Source: Devosia neptuniae
GTDB taxonomy: Bacteria > Pseudomonadota > Alphaproteobacteria > Rhizobiales > Devosiaceae
NCBI RefSeq assembly: GCF_025452235.1
Contig: NZ_CP104965.1
Span: 1,794,501 to 1,858,500, forward strand
DNA length: 64,000 bases
Reading direction: 5' to 3'
Shown here: positions 34,675-41,975 of the stretch, in pieces
Numbering within the stretch: the first letter of the stretch is position 1
Layout of the letters: each line of letters begins with the position of its first letter
Notes under the pieces: generated by a model
Databases searched by the model: none
What the model was told of the DNA's origin: nothing
The model's input: the letters and a program-made list of their open reading frames with translations, nothing else
Translations under genes and position numbers: made by a program

Positions 34675-35742
34675 TCACTCGTGCAACTGGCGCATCATCC
34701 GTTGGGAGAGTCTGGCGTCCTGCAGCAGCGGCGTCAGGTCGCTGACCTGATCGAGCGCGCCGACAATCGGCAGGCGCTTGATCGCGGCATCCGATATCGC
34801 CGCCTGCGCCGCCGCCACGGCATCGTCAGCATTGATGGTCGTAAACGGCCGCTCATGGTATGGGCCGACAATCGGCTCGAACCGGGCAACGCCGATGGCG
34901 TTCTGGTGCCGCGCCAGTTCCAGATAGGCCGCAGCAAGCGCGTCCTGGCACTCGGTCCATTCACTCGATAGCAGGGCCCGCTGCAGGTGAGGCGACAGCG
35001 ACGCTGCAATGGATAGCCTGGCAAAACTGCTACCGAACCATTTTGCATAGGGCGGGTAGCGCCGCTCGAGCAGGAACCCCAGTCGCATCACGTCGCGCGC
35101 CAGCCGCGCTGCGATGACCCGTGAACCGAGGTCGTCGCCTACCTGTCCCGCGCGGCCGACAAAGGCCTGCTCCTCCGCAATGCGCCGCCACTGGCAGGTA
35201 ATTTTGTAGAGCCATATGTCATCGGGAAAATAGGCCAGGCGGTCCTGGGCCTGACGCAGGCGACCATCGTCATCGTGAAAGACGGGAGCTGAGGTAAAGG
35301 CGAGCAGCTTCTGTTCGGCAAAGCCCAGCCATTGCAGGGGATCGAGCCCTTCCGCCGAGCGTATTGCGAAATGCCCTTCGAGGAGGGCTTCGAGCGTATG
35401 AAACTCCAGCCCGTGTTCCAGCGCTCCCGCTGCTTCCATGCCATTGGCCGGCGGATGCGGCCGGCTGCGCCAGCCGATGGGCTCGCCGCGATAGCTGGCC
35501 GGCGCAATCTTGGAAAATTGCTCGACCAACTGGCGCGCAAGCGCATCGAACTGTGCCCGCGTGACGATGATATGGACACGCGGCCCCCAATTGTGGTCAC
35601 GGGAGGTCTCGTCGTCAAAGCCCAGCAGCTCCGAGCCGTAGGTGGTCAATGATGCCGAATAGCGGAGGTTCGGCGCGATCCGGCCCAACCAGGGCTGAAC
35701 GATATCGGTATAGAAACCGCGCGATAGCTCGATGCCCTGCAT
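34675..35742 (-). CDS. DUF4037 nucleotidyltransferase-like protein
   Basis: A 355-aa protein with an N-terminal polymerase-beta-like nucleotidyltransferase motif GSELLGFDDETSRDHNWGPRV (about 36-56), where GS and the acidic residues would hold metal and nucleotide. A helical region with LAYFPDDIWLYKITCQWRRIAEEQAFVGR follows (about 190-218), and a DUF4037 C-terminal domain. No function is established. ATG 35742 follows GGGGAGAAGG closely; the longer reading crosses the pyk terminator. Orphan in context: pyk upstream is separately terminated. Confidence 0.82.
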   Translation of the reverse strand: MQGIELSRGFYTDIVQPWLGRIAPNLRYSASLTTYGSELLGFDDETSRDHNWGPRVHIIVTRAQFDALARQLVEQFSKIAPASYRGEPIGWRSRPHPPANGMEAAGALEHGLEFHTLEALLEGHFAIRSAEGLDPLQWLGFAEQKLLAFTSAPVFHDDDGRLRQAQDRLAYFPDDIWLYKITCQWRRIAEEQAFVGRAGQVGDDLGSRVIAARLARDVMRLGFLLERRYPPYAKWFGSSFARLSIAASLSPHLQRALLSSEWTECQDALAAAYLELARHQNAIGVARFEPIVGPYHERPFTTINADDAVAAAQAAISDAAIKRLPIVGALDQVSDLTPLLQDARLSQRMMRQLHE

Positions 35743-35794
35743 GCCTTCTCCCCCCGCTTGCAAGGCCAACATGGTTGATCCGCTCTGGAAATGC

Positions 35795-35821
35795 AAAAGG
35801 CCCGCACAGGGCGGGCCTTTT
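35795..35821 (-). terminator. Rho-independent terminator after pyk
   Basis: Perfect 11-bp stem AAAAGGCCCGC/GCGGGCCTTTT with a 5-nt loop, 26 bp beyond the pyk stop on the minus strand. Because the stem ends in T/A runs it would also terminate in the other direction. Confidence 0.88.
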
Positions 35822-35847
35822 CGATTTGAAGCAGTGATCGGATAGCC

Positions 35848-37287
35848 TCAGCTCGAGCCGGCGCCGTCCTGGCGGACGAAGGCGATGCGCAGCATATTGG
35901 TGGCGCCGGGCGTGCCCAAGGGAATGCCGGCGGTGATGGCCACGCGGTCGCCGGGGCGGGCAAAGCCCTCCTGATAGGCGATAACGCAGGCGCGATCGAC
36001 CATGTCTTCGAGCGAAACCGCATCTTCGGTCTGCACGCAATGCACGCCCCACACCACCGACATGCGGCGGATGGTGCGCATATTGGGCGAGAGCACGATG
36101 ATCGGCTTGGCCGGCCGTTCGCGGGCAGCGCGGATGCCGGTGGAGCCCGAGGCGGTATAGGTGACGATGGCGGCCAGATCGAGAGTTTCGGCAACCTGGC
36201 GGGTCGCCGCTGAGATAGCGTCGGCGGCGGTGGCCTCCGGCTCGGTCTGGGCAGCGCGGATGATGCCGCGATAATTGGCGTCGCCTTCAACGGCCACGGC
36301 CACCTTGTTCATGGTGGCGACGGCTTCGACCGGGTATTGACCCGACGCAGACTCGGCCGAGAGCATGATGGCGTCGGCGCCTTCGAATACGGCGATCGAC
36401 ACGTCCGAGACTTCGGCGCGGGTCGGAACGGGCGCCGTGATCATGGATTCGAGCATCTGGGTGGCCACGACCACCGGCTTGCCATAACGGCGCGCCATGC
36501 GGATCATGCGCTTTTGCAGGCCCGGCACGGTTTCGAGCGGCAGTTCGACGCCCAGATCGCCGCGCGCCACCATGATGGCATCGGAGAGCTTGACGATTTC
36601 CTCAAGGCGATCGATGGCCTGGGGCTTTTCGATCTTGGCCATGACGCCGGCGCGACCCTGCACGATCTTGCGGACGTCGATAATGTCTTCAGGACGCTGC
36701 ACGAAGCTCAGGGCAATCCAATCGGCTTCAGCCTTGAGGCCTTCGAGCAGATCGGCGTGGTCCTTTTCCGTCAACGCGCCGGTCGGCAGGAGCGTATCGG
36801 GCAGGGAGACGCCCTTCTTGTCGGAGAGCTTGCCGCCATAGATGACTTCGGTTTCGATAGCGCCATTACCCACCTTGGTGGCCTTGAGCGCGATCTTGCC
36901 ATCGTCGAGCAGCAGACGGTCACCGACCGAGACGCTTTCGATGATTTCGGGATGCGGCAGGTAGACACGCTGCGCATTGCCGGTGTCGTTCTTGTCGCTG
37001 TCGAGGGTGAATTTCTGGCCCGCGACGAGCTGGATGGCGCCTTCAGCGAATTTCCAGACGCGCAGCTTGGGACCCTGCAGATCGACCAGAATGCCCAGAG
37101 GATGCTTCAGCCGCGCCTCGACGCTGCGAATGCGCGCAACGGTCTGGTGCAGCAGCTCGTGGCTGGCATGGCTCATATTGATGCGGAAGACGTCGGCGCC
37201 GGCCTTGGCCAGTTCCTCGATCATCTTCTCGTCGTGGCTGGCGGGCCCGAGGGTGGCGACGATCTTTGCCCGTCTCATGCGTCTCAT
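35848..37287 (-). CDS. pyk: Pyruvate kinase
   Basis: Final step of glycolysis, phosphoenolpyruvate plus ADP to pyruvate plus ATP. The 479-aa protein opens RAKIVATLGPASHDE, with RINMSHASHE, the substrate and metal motif MAKIEKPQAIDRLEEI, VARGDLGVELPLE, and the SAESASGQYPVEAV region; the C-terminal regulatory domain is complete. ATG 37287 overlaps the DUF1036 stop (ATGA), which decides the start in favour of the first of two near methionines. Transcribed behind DUF1036. Confidence 0.96.
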   Translation of the reverse strand: MRRMRRAKIVATLGPASHDEKMIEELAKAGADVFRINMSHASHELLHQTVARIRSVEARLKHPLGILVDLQGPKLRVWKFAEGAIQLVAGQKFTLDSDKNDTGNAQRVYLPHPEIIESVSVGDRLLLDDGKIALKATKVGNGAIETEVIYGGKLSDKKGVSLPDTLLPTGALTEKDHADLLEGLKAEADWIALSFVQRPEDIIDVRKIVQGRAGVMAKIEKPQAIDRLEEIVKLSDAIMVARGDLGVELPLETVPGLQKRMIRMARRYGKPVVVATQMLESMITAPVPTRAEVSDVSIAVFEGADAIMLSAESASGQYPVEAVATMNKVAVAVEGDANYRGIIRAAQTEPEATAADAISAATRQVAETLDLAAIVTYTASGSTGIRAARERPAKPIIVLSPNMRTIRRMSVVWGVHCVQTEDAVSLEDMVDRACVIAYQEGFARPGDRVAITAGIPLGTPGATNMLRIAFVRQDGAGSS

Positions 37288-37886
37288 TGCGTATCCATGC
37301 CTTCGCTATTGGGTTCGTCCGGCGGGGGAGGCTCGTCCGGAGCTGGAATGTCGTCTTGCGGTGGAGCGGCGTTCACATCGTTCGGATCGACCAGAAATGA
37401 GGGATCTTCCAGATCTTGCCCGCCGGGAGCGGTAACCGAAGGCTCGACGCCGCTCTCGGTGAGCTGCAACGTCCAGTCCGAACGGTTCTGTGTATCGATT
37501 TCAAAGAACCCCGTGCGCTCATAGCCCCGCGCCAGGCAATCCTCAACCCCAAAGATGGTAAAGGTCTCGTCGCGCGTGCACATGAATACCGAACCATCCC
37601 AGGCCCCACCGCCGATATCATCGACTGCGAACATGTAATAAAAGCGACGCTGCAGATCGCCCTGGTACAATACACGGCAATCGCCGGGCGGGGCCTGCCA
37701 CCAGCCTTCGCTCATCCAGCCGCGATCGGCCCGATAGCCGATGGCCACCGAAACCAGGTTGGCGGTTTCGTTGCAGATGCGCAGATCGGCCTTTGCCGGA
37801 ATGGCAAAAAAGGCCAGGCTTGTCAGCGTCGCGCCGACCAGGGTTAGACCGAGACGGAGAGTTCGCAAGAGCGTGCCGGAAATCAT
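37284..37886 (-). CDS. DUF1036 secreted protein
   Basis: A 200-aa exported protein. A Sec signal (RLGLTLVGATLTSLAFFAIPAKA, cut after about 33) leads into the DUF1036 domain with LRICNETANLVSVAIGYRADRGWMSEGWWQAPPGDCRVLY. Paired cysteines would form disulfides in the periplasm. The C-terminal 45 residues are Pro/Asp/Glu-rich and disordered. It overlaps pyk by 4 nt; the DUF1036-pyk pair next to gapR is a recurring alphaproteobacterial arrangement, but the link between a periplasmic protein and glycolysis is unexplained. Confidence 0.85.
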   Translation of the reverse strand: MISGTLLRTLRLGLTLVGATLTSLAFFAIPAKADLRICNETANLVSVAIGYRADRGWMSEGWWQAPPGDCRVLYQGDLQRRFYYMFAVDDIGGGAWDGSVFMCTRDETFTIFGVEDCLARGYERTGFFEIDTQNRSDWTLQLTESGVEPSVTAPGGQDLEDPSFLVDPNDVNAAPPQDDIPAPDEPPPPDEPNSEGMDTQ

Positions 37887-38196
37887 CGGGAAAAACGAGC
37901 CTGTTTGATAACAAGGTGGTGCCAAGGTCAATGGCTAAAGCCGCGATTTGACGGAATTGCGGGCGCAGATAGGGCCAGACTCGCAAGGATGTGACCGCAT
38001 TGCGTCCGCCGGGCATTTTCAAGCCCGTTCCGGGTGTGGATTGACCCACAAAAGGCTTGAACCGGAGCGGGGTCTGGGTTTGAACCAAGCCCAACACCGC
38101 GCGGCTATCTGTGCGGGTGAAATTTTGCTCGCGCGGCATGCGCGCGGGCGGGGGCAGCCGCGGAAGCTGCATGCTCCCAACCAGAAGGATAAAAGA
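37887..38196. other. Divergent intergenic region DUF1036/gapR
   Basis: 310 bp without a gene. It must contain the divergent promoters for DUF1036-pyk and gapR. TTGAACC occurs twice in direct orientation (in GGCTTGAACCGG and GGTTTGAACCAAG) and a TTGACC lies just before them, so -35-like elements are present. No palindrome or structured RNA stands out. Confidence 0.5.
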
Positions 38197-38457
38197 ATGG
38201 CCGAAGACAGCGTTGCCCAGGACCAGCTCCGCGCGTTCATCGAACGCATCGAGCGCATGGAAGAAGAAAAGTCCGCCATCGCGGCCGATATCAAGGAAAT
38301 CTATGCCGAAGCCAAGGGCAATGGTTTCGACACCAAGATCCTGCGCAAGATCGTGGCGATCCGCAAGCAGGACGCCAATGAGCGCATGGAGCAGGAAGCG
38401 CTGCTCGAGCTCTATATGAGCGCCCTGGGCATGGTGGCGGCGCCGTCGGACGACTGA
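38197..38457 (+). CDS. gapR: GapR-family nucleoid-associated protein (DUF2312)
   Basis: An 86-aa DNA-binding coiled-coil protein. Core sequence [69 protein letters not shown] matches Caulobacter GapR, which clamps overtwisted DNA ahead of replication and transcription machinery and aids topoisomerases. AGAAGGA lies 8 nt before ATG 38197. A short terminator follows. Usually essential or nearly so in the group. Confidence 0.94.
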   Translation: MAEDSVAQDQLRAFIERIERMEEEKSAIAADIKEIYAEAKGNGFDTKILRKIVAIRKQDANERMEQEALLELYMSALGMVAAPSDD

Positions 38458-38463
38458 GCGCAA

Positions 38464-38483
38464 GGCGGGGAAAGCCCCGCTTT
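38464..38483 (+). terminator. Terminator after gapR
   Basis: Short stem GCGGGG/CCCCGC around AAAG with flanking AAG and TTT, 6 bp after the gapR stop. The tail has only three T residues, so strength is uncertain. Confidence 0.6.
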
Positions 38484-38506
38484 GTAGAGCTCCACCCCCC
38501 TGCCGT

Positions 38507-39130
38507 TCACGGAGCGGGGATGGCGCTGCGCACCATGCTCAATTCCTCTTCGAACCTGGCCCGTTCGCGCGCCTGGTCGGCCTTGTCGCGGATGCGCAAC
38601 AGGTAGGAGGGGTGGTTGGTGACAAATAGCGTGGCGCCGTCATCGCGCTTGATGGGCGCGCCGCGCAGCTTGCCGATGGTGACGGTTTTGCCGAGCAGGC
38701 TGCGAGCGGCGGTGGCGCCCAGCGCGACGATGATCTTTGGCTTGATGAAGGCGATTTCCAGCTCCAGCCAGAATTTGCAGGCCTGGATTTCCCCGCCATC
38801 GGGCCGCTGATGCAGGCGCCGCTTGCCCCGCGGCACGAATTTGAAATGCTTGACCGCATTGGTGACATAGACGCGGCGGCGGTCGATGCCGGTCTTTTCC
38901 ACCGCCTCATCCAGCACCTTGCCGGCCGGACCGATAAAGGGCTTGCCGGCTAGGTCCTCCTTATCGCCCGGTTGCTCCCCCACAAACATCACCAGCGCAT
39001 CACGCGGACCTTCCCCAAACACTGTCTGGGTCGCATGCTCATAGAGCGGGCATCGCGTGCAGGAGCGCGCCGCCGCACGCGCCTGGGCAAGGGAGGTAAT
39101 CTCGGTTTCTGCTGGGGAATGTTCGGCCAT
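38507..39130 (-). CDS. udgX: UdgX-type uracil-DNA glycosylase
   Basis: A 207-aa member of the Fe-S uracil-DNA glycosylase superfamily. GEQPGDKEDLAGKPFIGPAGK (51-71) is motif I in its UdgX form, and the KRRLH loop (103-107) is the UdgX hallmark: in the mycobacterial enzyme the loop histidine forms a covalent bond with uracil-containing DNA. Here it is H107. Fe-S cysteines include C24, C27 and C118; motif III is NHPSYLLR. It would bind or trap uracil in DNA rather than turn over. ATG 39130 gives the usual length. Confidence 0.92.
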   Translation of the reverse strand: MAEHSPAETEITSLAQARAAARSCTRCPLYEHATQTVFGEGPRDALVMFVGEQPGDKEDLAGKPFIGPAGKVLDEAVEKTGIDRRRVYVTNAVKHFKFVPRGKRRLHQRPDGGEIQACKFWLELEIAFIKPKIIVALGATAARSLLGKTVTIGKLRGAPIKRDDGATLFVTNHPSYLLRIRDKADQARERARFEEELSMVRSAIPAP

Positions 39131-39164
39131 AATCTGCTCGGATGTCTTGGCTTGCTCGTTGAGC

Positions 39165-39190
39165 AACGCCGCGCACGCCGCTGGGGTTGC
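39165..39190 (-). promoter_or_regulatory. Near-consensus EcfG-type promoter of udgX
   Basis: On the minus strand GCAAC-N17-CGTT, one mismatch from GGAAC-N16/17-CGTT. The -10 element lies 34 nt upstream of the udgX start. Weaker than the two perfect matches nearby. Confidence 0.4.
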
Positions 39191-39242
39191 CGGCGCAACT
39201 GCGGGGCGGTTCAGGGGTTTTCCTCGTGGAAGGAGAGCCACC

Positions 39243-39530
39243 ATGACCAAGGCAAAACAGAAATGGTCGGCCGATGTGACCGAACATAGCGACGCGATGG
39301 ATCTGGAGGATCACATCTTCAAATCCGATGATCCGCGGGAGATCGCCGCCTCGCTCAAGCACTCCGCCGAGCGCTCGCACCGGCGCAAGGCCGAGCCGTA
39401 TCAATCGGCAATGTCCATGCTGACATTCTACATCAACCGGGCCGGCGACAATTTGAGCCAGAAGGAGCGGAAGGTGCTCGAACAGGCCAAGCAGGAATTG
39501 CGCAAGGCGTTTGGCCGCGACGAAGAGTGA
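39243..39530 (+). CDS. DUF3175 protein
   Basis: A 95-aa protein with the DUF3175 pattern: KWSADVTEHSDAMDLEDHIFKSDDPREIAASLKHSAERSHRRKAEPYQSAMSMLTFYINRAGDNLSQKERKVLEQAKQELRKAFGR. Function unknown; the domain is widespread in soil alphaproteobacteria, often among stress genes. GAAGGAG is 7 nt upstream of ATG 39243. It is followed 26 bp later by the DUF305 gene, probably in one transcript. Confidence 0.85.
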   Translation: MTKAKQKWSADVTEHSDAMDLEDHIFKSDDPREIAASLKHSAERSHRRKAEPYQSAMSMLTFYINRAGDNLSQKERKVLEQAKQELRKAFGRDEE

Positions 39531-39555
39531 GGCGCAGAGCAAGCGGAGACGATCG

Positions 39556-40020
39556 ATGGACCATTCCAAGCCGTCAAAGTCCGCCTATGGAATGCTGGCC
39601 CTCAACCTGATCCTGAGCGGCATCATCATGTACCTGGTGATGTTCTCGATGATTGATGGCTGGGCCGATTTCCGCAATAATATCAACATGGGTTACATGG
39701 CGGTCACCATGGTGGCGCCGATGGCCATCATCATGCTCGCCACGATGGGCGGCATGTATGGCAACCGGGCGCTCAATCTGGTGCTTTATGCGCTTTTTGC
39801 CCTTCTGTTCATGGGCGCATTCCTTGCCATTCGTGGCCAGACGCTGGTCGATGACCGCCAATTTATCAGCTCAATGATCCCGCATCACTCGGGGGCGATC
39901 CTGATGTGCCGGGAGGCCCAGCTCGAAGATCCCGAACTGCAAACGCTGTGCGATGAAATCCAGGCCGGGCAACGCCGCGAGATCGAACAGATGGAGGCTA
40001 TAGCCGCGCGGTTGCCGTGA
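39556..40020 (+). CDS. DUF305 membrane protein
   Basis: A 154-aa protein with three predicted N-terminal spans (about 12-32, 45-65 and 72-90) and a C-terminal DUF305 four-helix domain marked by MIPHHSGAILMC (108-119) with the conserved double histidine. DUF305 belongs to the ferritin-like superfamily and is often in copper- or stress-related loci; the membrane-anchored version here would put the domain outside. Start ATG 39556 has GGAG 8 nt before it. Confidence 0.85.
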   Translation: MDHSKPSKSAYGMLALNLILSGIIMYLVMFSMIDGWADFRNNINMGYMAVTMVAPMAIIMLATMGGMYGNRALNLVLYALFALLFMGAFLAIRGQTLVDDRQFISSMIPHHSGAILMCREAQLEDPELQTLCDEIQAGQRREIEQMEAIAARLP

Positions 40021-40025
40021 CACAG

Positions 40026-40778
40026 TCAGCCGGGACCCAATAAGCCCATGAAATTATAGCCGGCCAGGACGATGACGATCACCGCGACGATGCCGATCAA
40101 CAGGCGCTGCGGCAGCACGCGGGCGAGAAAGCCGGCAAAGGGCGCCGCTATCCCGCCACCGATGATCAGGCCCAGCACGATCTCGCCATAGCGGCTGAAA
40201 TCGAGCGTGGTGATGAAGGTGATCGAGATGGCGAGCGTCACGAAGAATTCCGAGGCGCTGACCGAGCCGATGGATTGGCGTGCCGCGTCGCCGCGGGCGA
40301 TCAGGGTCGAGGTTACCATCGGCCCCCAGCCGCCTCCGCCCAGGGCGTCGAGAAAACCGCCACCCAGGCCGATGGGAATGACGCTGATGCGGGGCCTGGG
40401 GGCGGCCGAGCCGCGGAAGAGCCGCCACAGGATCAGCACGGCCATGGCGCTGAGATAGAGGACGACGAAATATTTGACCGGCTGCTGGGGCAGGTTGGTC
40501 AGGAGATAAGCGCCGACCACGCCGCCGGCGACACCGGCCGGCACCAGCCGCCGGAAGATGCGCCAATCCACATTCTTGTTCCAGACATGGGAGCCTGCGG
40601 CCAGCCCGGTGGTGACCATTTCGGCGGCGTGAACGCTGGCGCTGGCAATGGCCGGCGGCGCGCCGGTGGCCAGCAGGACGGAGGTGGAAATCAGCCCATA
40701 AGCCATGCCCAGGGCGCCATCGATGAGTTGGGCGAGGAAGCCCAGGGCGATGTAGATGGCGAGCGCGCTCAGATCCAA
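40026..40778 (-). CDS. TauE/SafE (TSUP) family permease
   Basis: A 250-aa inner-membrane protein with about eight spans. The family motif AQLIDGALGMAYGLISTSVLLATGAPPAIASASVHAAEMVTTG (16-58) and its repeat GGFLDALGGGGWGPMVTSTLIARGDAARQSIGSVSASEFFV (139-179) mark the two halves of the 4-toluenesulfonate/sulfite exporter family. Likely transports a small organic or sulfur anion. The start is a TTG at 40778 with only a weak ribosome site, so the N-terminus is less certain. Faces the DUF305 gene tail-to-tail. Confidence 0.85.
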   Translation of the reverse strand: MDLSALAIYIALGFLAQLIDGALGMAYGLISTSVLLATGAPPAIASASVHAAEMVTTGLAAGSHVWNKNVDWRIFRRLVPAGVAGGVVGAYLLTNLPQQPVKYFVVLYLSAMAVLILWRLFRGSAAPRPRISVIPIGLGGGFLDALGGGGWGPMVTSTLIARGDAARQSIGSVSASEFFVTLAISITFITTLDFSRYGEIVLGLIIGGGIAAPFAGFLARVLPQRLLIGIVAVIVIVLAGYNFMGLLGPG

Positions 40779-40849
40779 TTTTCAAGGTTCCATGCGGGGG
40801 GCGGTCTTGACCCGCTTGCCAAGCCCGCGCGACCCGCCGTTACGGCACG

Positions 40850-40874
40850 GCAACCATGTCATCTCCAACTCGTT
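40850..40874 (+). promoter_or_regulatory. Near-consensus EcfG-type promoter of the 57-aa ORF
   Basis: GCAAC-N16-CGTT, one mismatch in the -35 element, with the -10 21 nt before the start of the small membrane ORF at 40896. The site also forms an inverted repeat GGCAAC/GTTGCC. Confidence 0.42.
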
Positions 40875-40895
40875 GCCCTCAAAAGGAGTTCCGAC

Positions 40896-41069
40896 ATGCA
40901 ATCTGGACCAGCATTCTGGCTCGTGCTGTTGACCTTGGGTGTTGTCGTGCTGGCCGTGGCGATCGGCTATGGCATGATGCGCAACCGGGGGCGGACGCGC
41001 CTTGAAAAAGCCCATACCGAAATCGAGACCCGGCGCGAATATCAGCGGGAAGACCAGGACCACAGCTAG
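40896..41069 (+). CDS. 57-aa single-span membrane protein
   Basis: Small ORF with AAAAGGAG 7 nt before ATG 40896. One membrane helix (FWLVLLTLGVVVLAVAIGYGMM, about 7-28) followed by a charged cytosolic tail (RNRGRTRLEKAHTEIETRREYQRED). No family recognised. It lies just ahead of the ku promoter and its own possible EcfG-type promoter, which supports a stress-induced role by association only. Confidence 0.75.
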   Translation: MQSGPAFWLVLLTLGVVVLAVAIGYGMMRNRGRTRLEKAHTEIETRREYQREDQDHS

Positions 41070-41074
41070 GGGGC

Positions 41075-41099
41075 GGAACAAAGCTTTTGGCTGGCCGTT
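41075..41099 (+). promoter_or_regulatory. EcfG-type promoter of ku-ligD
   Basis: GGAAC (41075-41079), exactly 16 bp, CGTT (41096-41099): a perfect match to the alphaproteobacterial general-stress sigma (EcfG/RpoE2) consensus, 34 bp upstream of the ku start. Confidence 0.75.
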
Positions 41100-41132
41100 G
41101 CACCTGTGCACGCAGTCAGCACCGAGCCCGCC

Positions 41133-41972
41133 ATGCCCACCCGTCCGATATGGAAAGGCCAATTGCGGCTTTCCCTGGTCTCCATTGCCGTCGAGCTCTA
41201 CACGGCCACCAAGGCCAATGCGAAGCCAAGCTTCCGCCAGATCCATGAGCCGTCCGGCAAGCCGATCCATTATGAAAAGGTCGTCGACGGCATCGGGCCG
41301 GTCGACAAGGACGAGATCATGAAGGGTTTCGAATATGAGAAGGGCGACTATGTCCTGCTCACCGACGAGGAGATCGACGCGGTCAAGCTCGAGACGCGCA
41401 AGACGCTGGAGCTGACCCAATTCGTGGGCAGCAACGAGATCGATCCGCTGTATTTCGACAAGCCCTATTACATGGTGCCGGCGGATGAGCTGGCCGAGGA
41501 TGCTTTCGTGGTCATCCGCGATGCCCTGCGCAAGAGCGAACGGATCGGGCTGGGCCAACTGGCGCTGCGGGGCAAGGAATATCTCGTCGCCGTCAAACCG
41601 GCCGGGAAGGGCCTGCTGCTCGAAACCCTGCATTACCAGGACGAGCTGCGTAAGGCGGACCCGTATTTCTCGGATATTCCGGCCAAGAAGGCCGATGCCG
41701 ACCTGCTCGACGTCGCCACTGCGCTGATCGAGAAGAAGACCGACAAATTCGATGCCGGGGTGTTCAAGGATCATTATCAGGCCGCCTTGCGCGAGCTGAT
41801 TGCCCGCAAGCTCAAGAGCAAGGGCCGCAAGATCAGTACCGAGGATGAACCGCGCGAAAGCCGGCCGGCCAAGTCCAATGTGGTCGACCTGATGGACGCC
41901 CTCAAATCCAGCCTTGAAGGCGGCAAGAAAAAGCCGTCTGCCAGCAAGGCGGCGCGCAAGAAAGCGAGCTAG
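41133..41972 (+). CDS. ku: Ku-type DNA end-binding protein
   Basis: Non-homologous end-joining protein of 279 aa. The bacterial Ku core runs RPIWKGQLRLSLVSIAVELYTATKA (3-27), SFRQIH, the KGFEYEKGDYVLLTDEE strand and ELTQFVGSNEIDPLYFDKPYYMVP; the dimeric ring threads broken DNA. The last 50 residues form a Lys-rich, disordered tail (KKKPSASKAARKK) that in relatives aids DNA threading and LigD recruitment. Three bases separate it from ligD. An EcfG-type promoter lies upstream. Confidence 0.95.
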   Translation: MPTRPIWKGQLRLSLVSIAVELYTATKANAKPSFRQIHEPSGKPIHYEKVVDGIGPVDKDEIMKGFEYEKGDYVLLTDEEIDAVKLETRKTLELTQFVGSNEIDPLYFDKPYYMVPADELAEDAFVVIRDALRKSERIGLGQLALRGKEYLVAVKPAGKGLLLETLHYQDELRKADPYFSDIPAKKADADLLDVATALIEKKTDKFDAGVFKDHYQAALRELIARKLKSKGRKISTEDEPRESRPAKSNVVDLMDALKSSLEGGKKKPSASKAARKKAS

Positions 41973-41975
41973 CTC

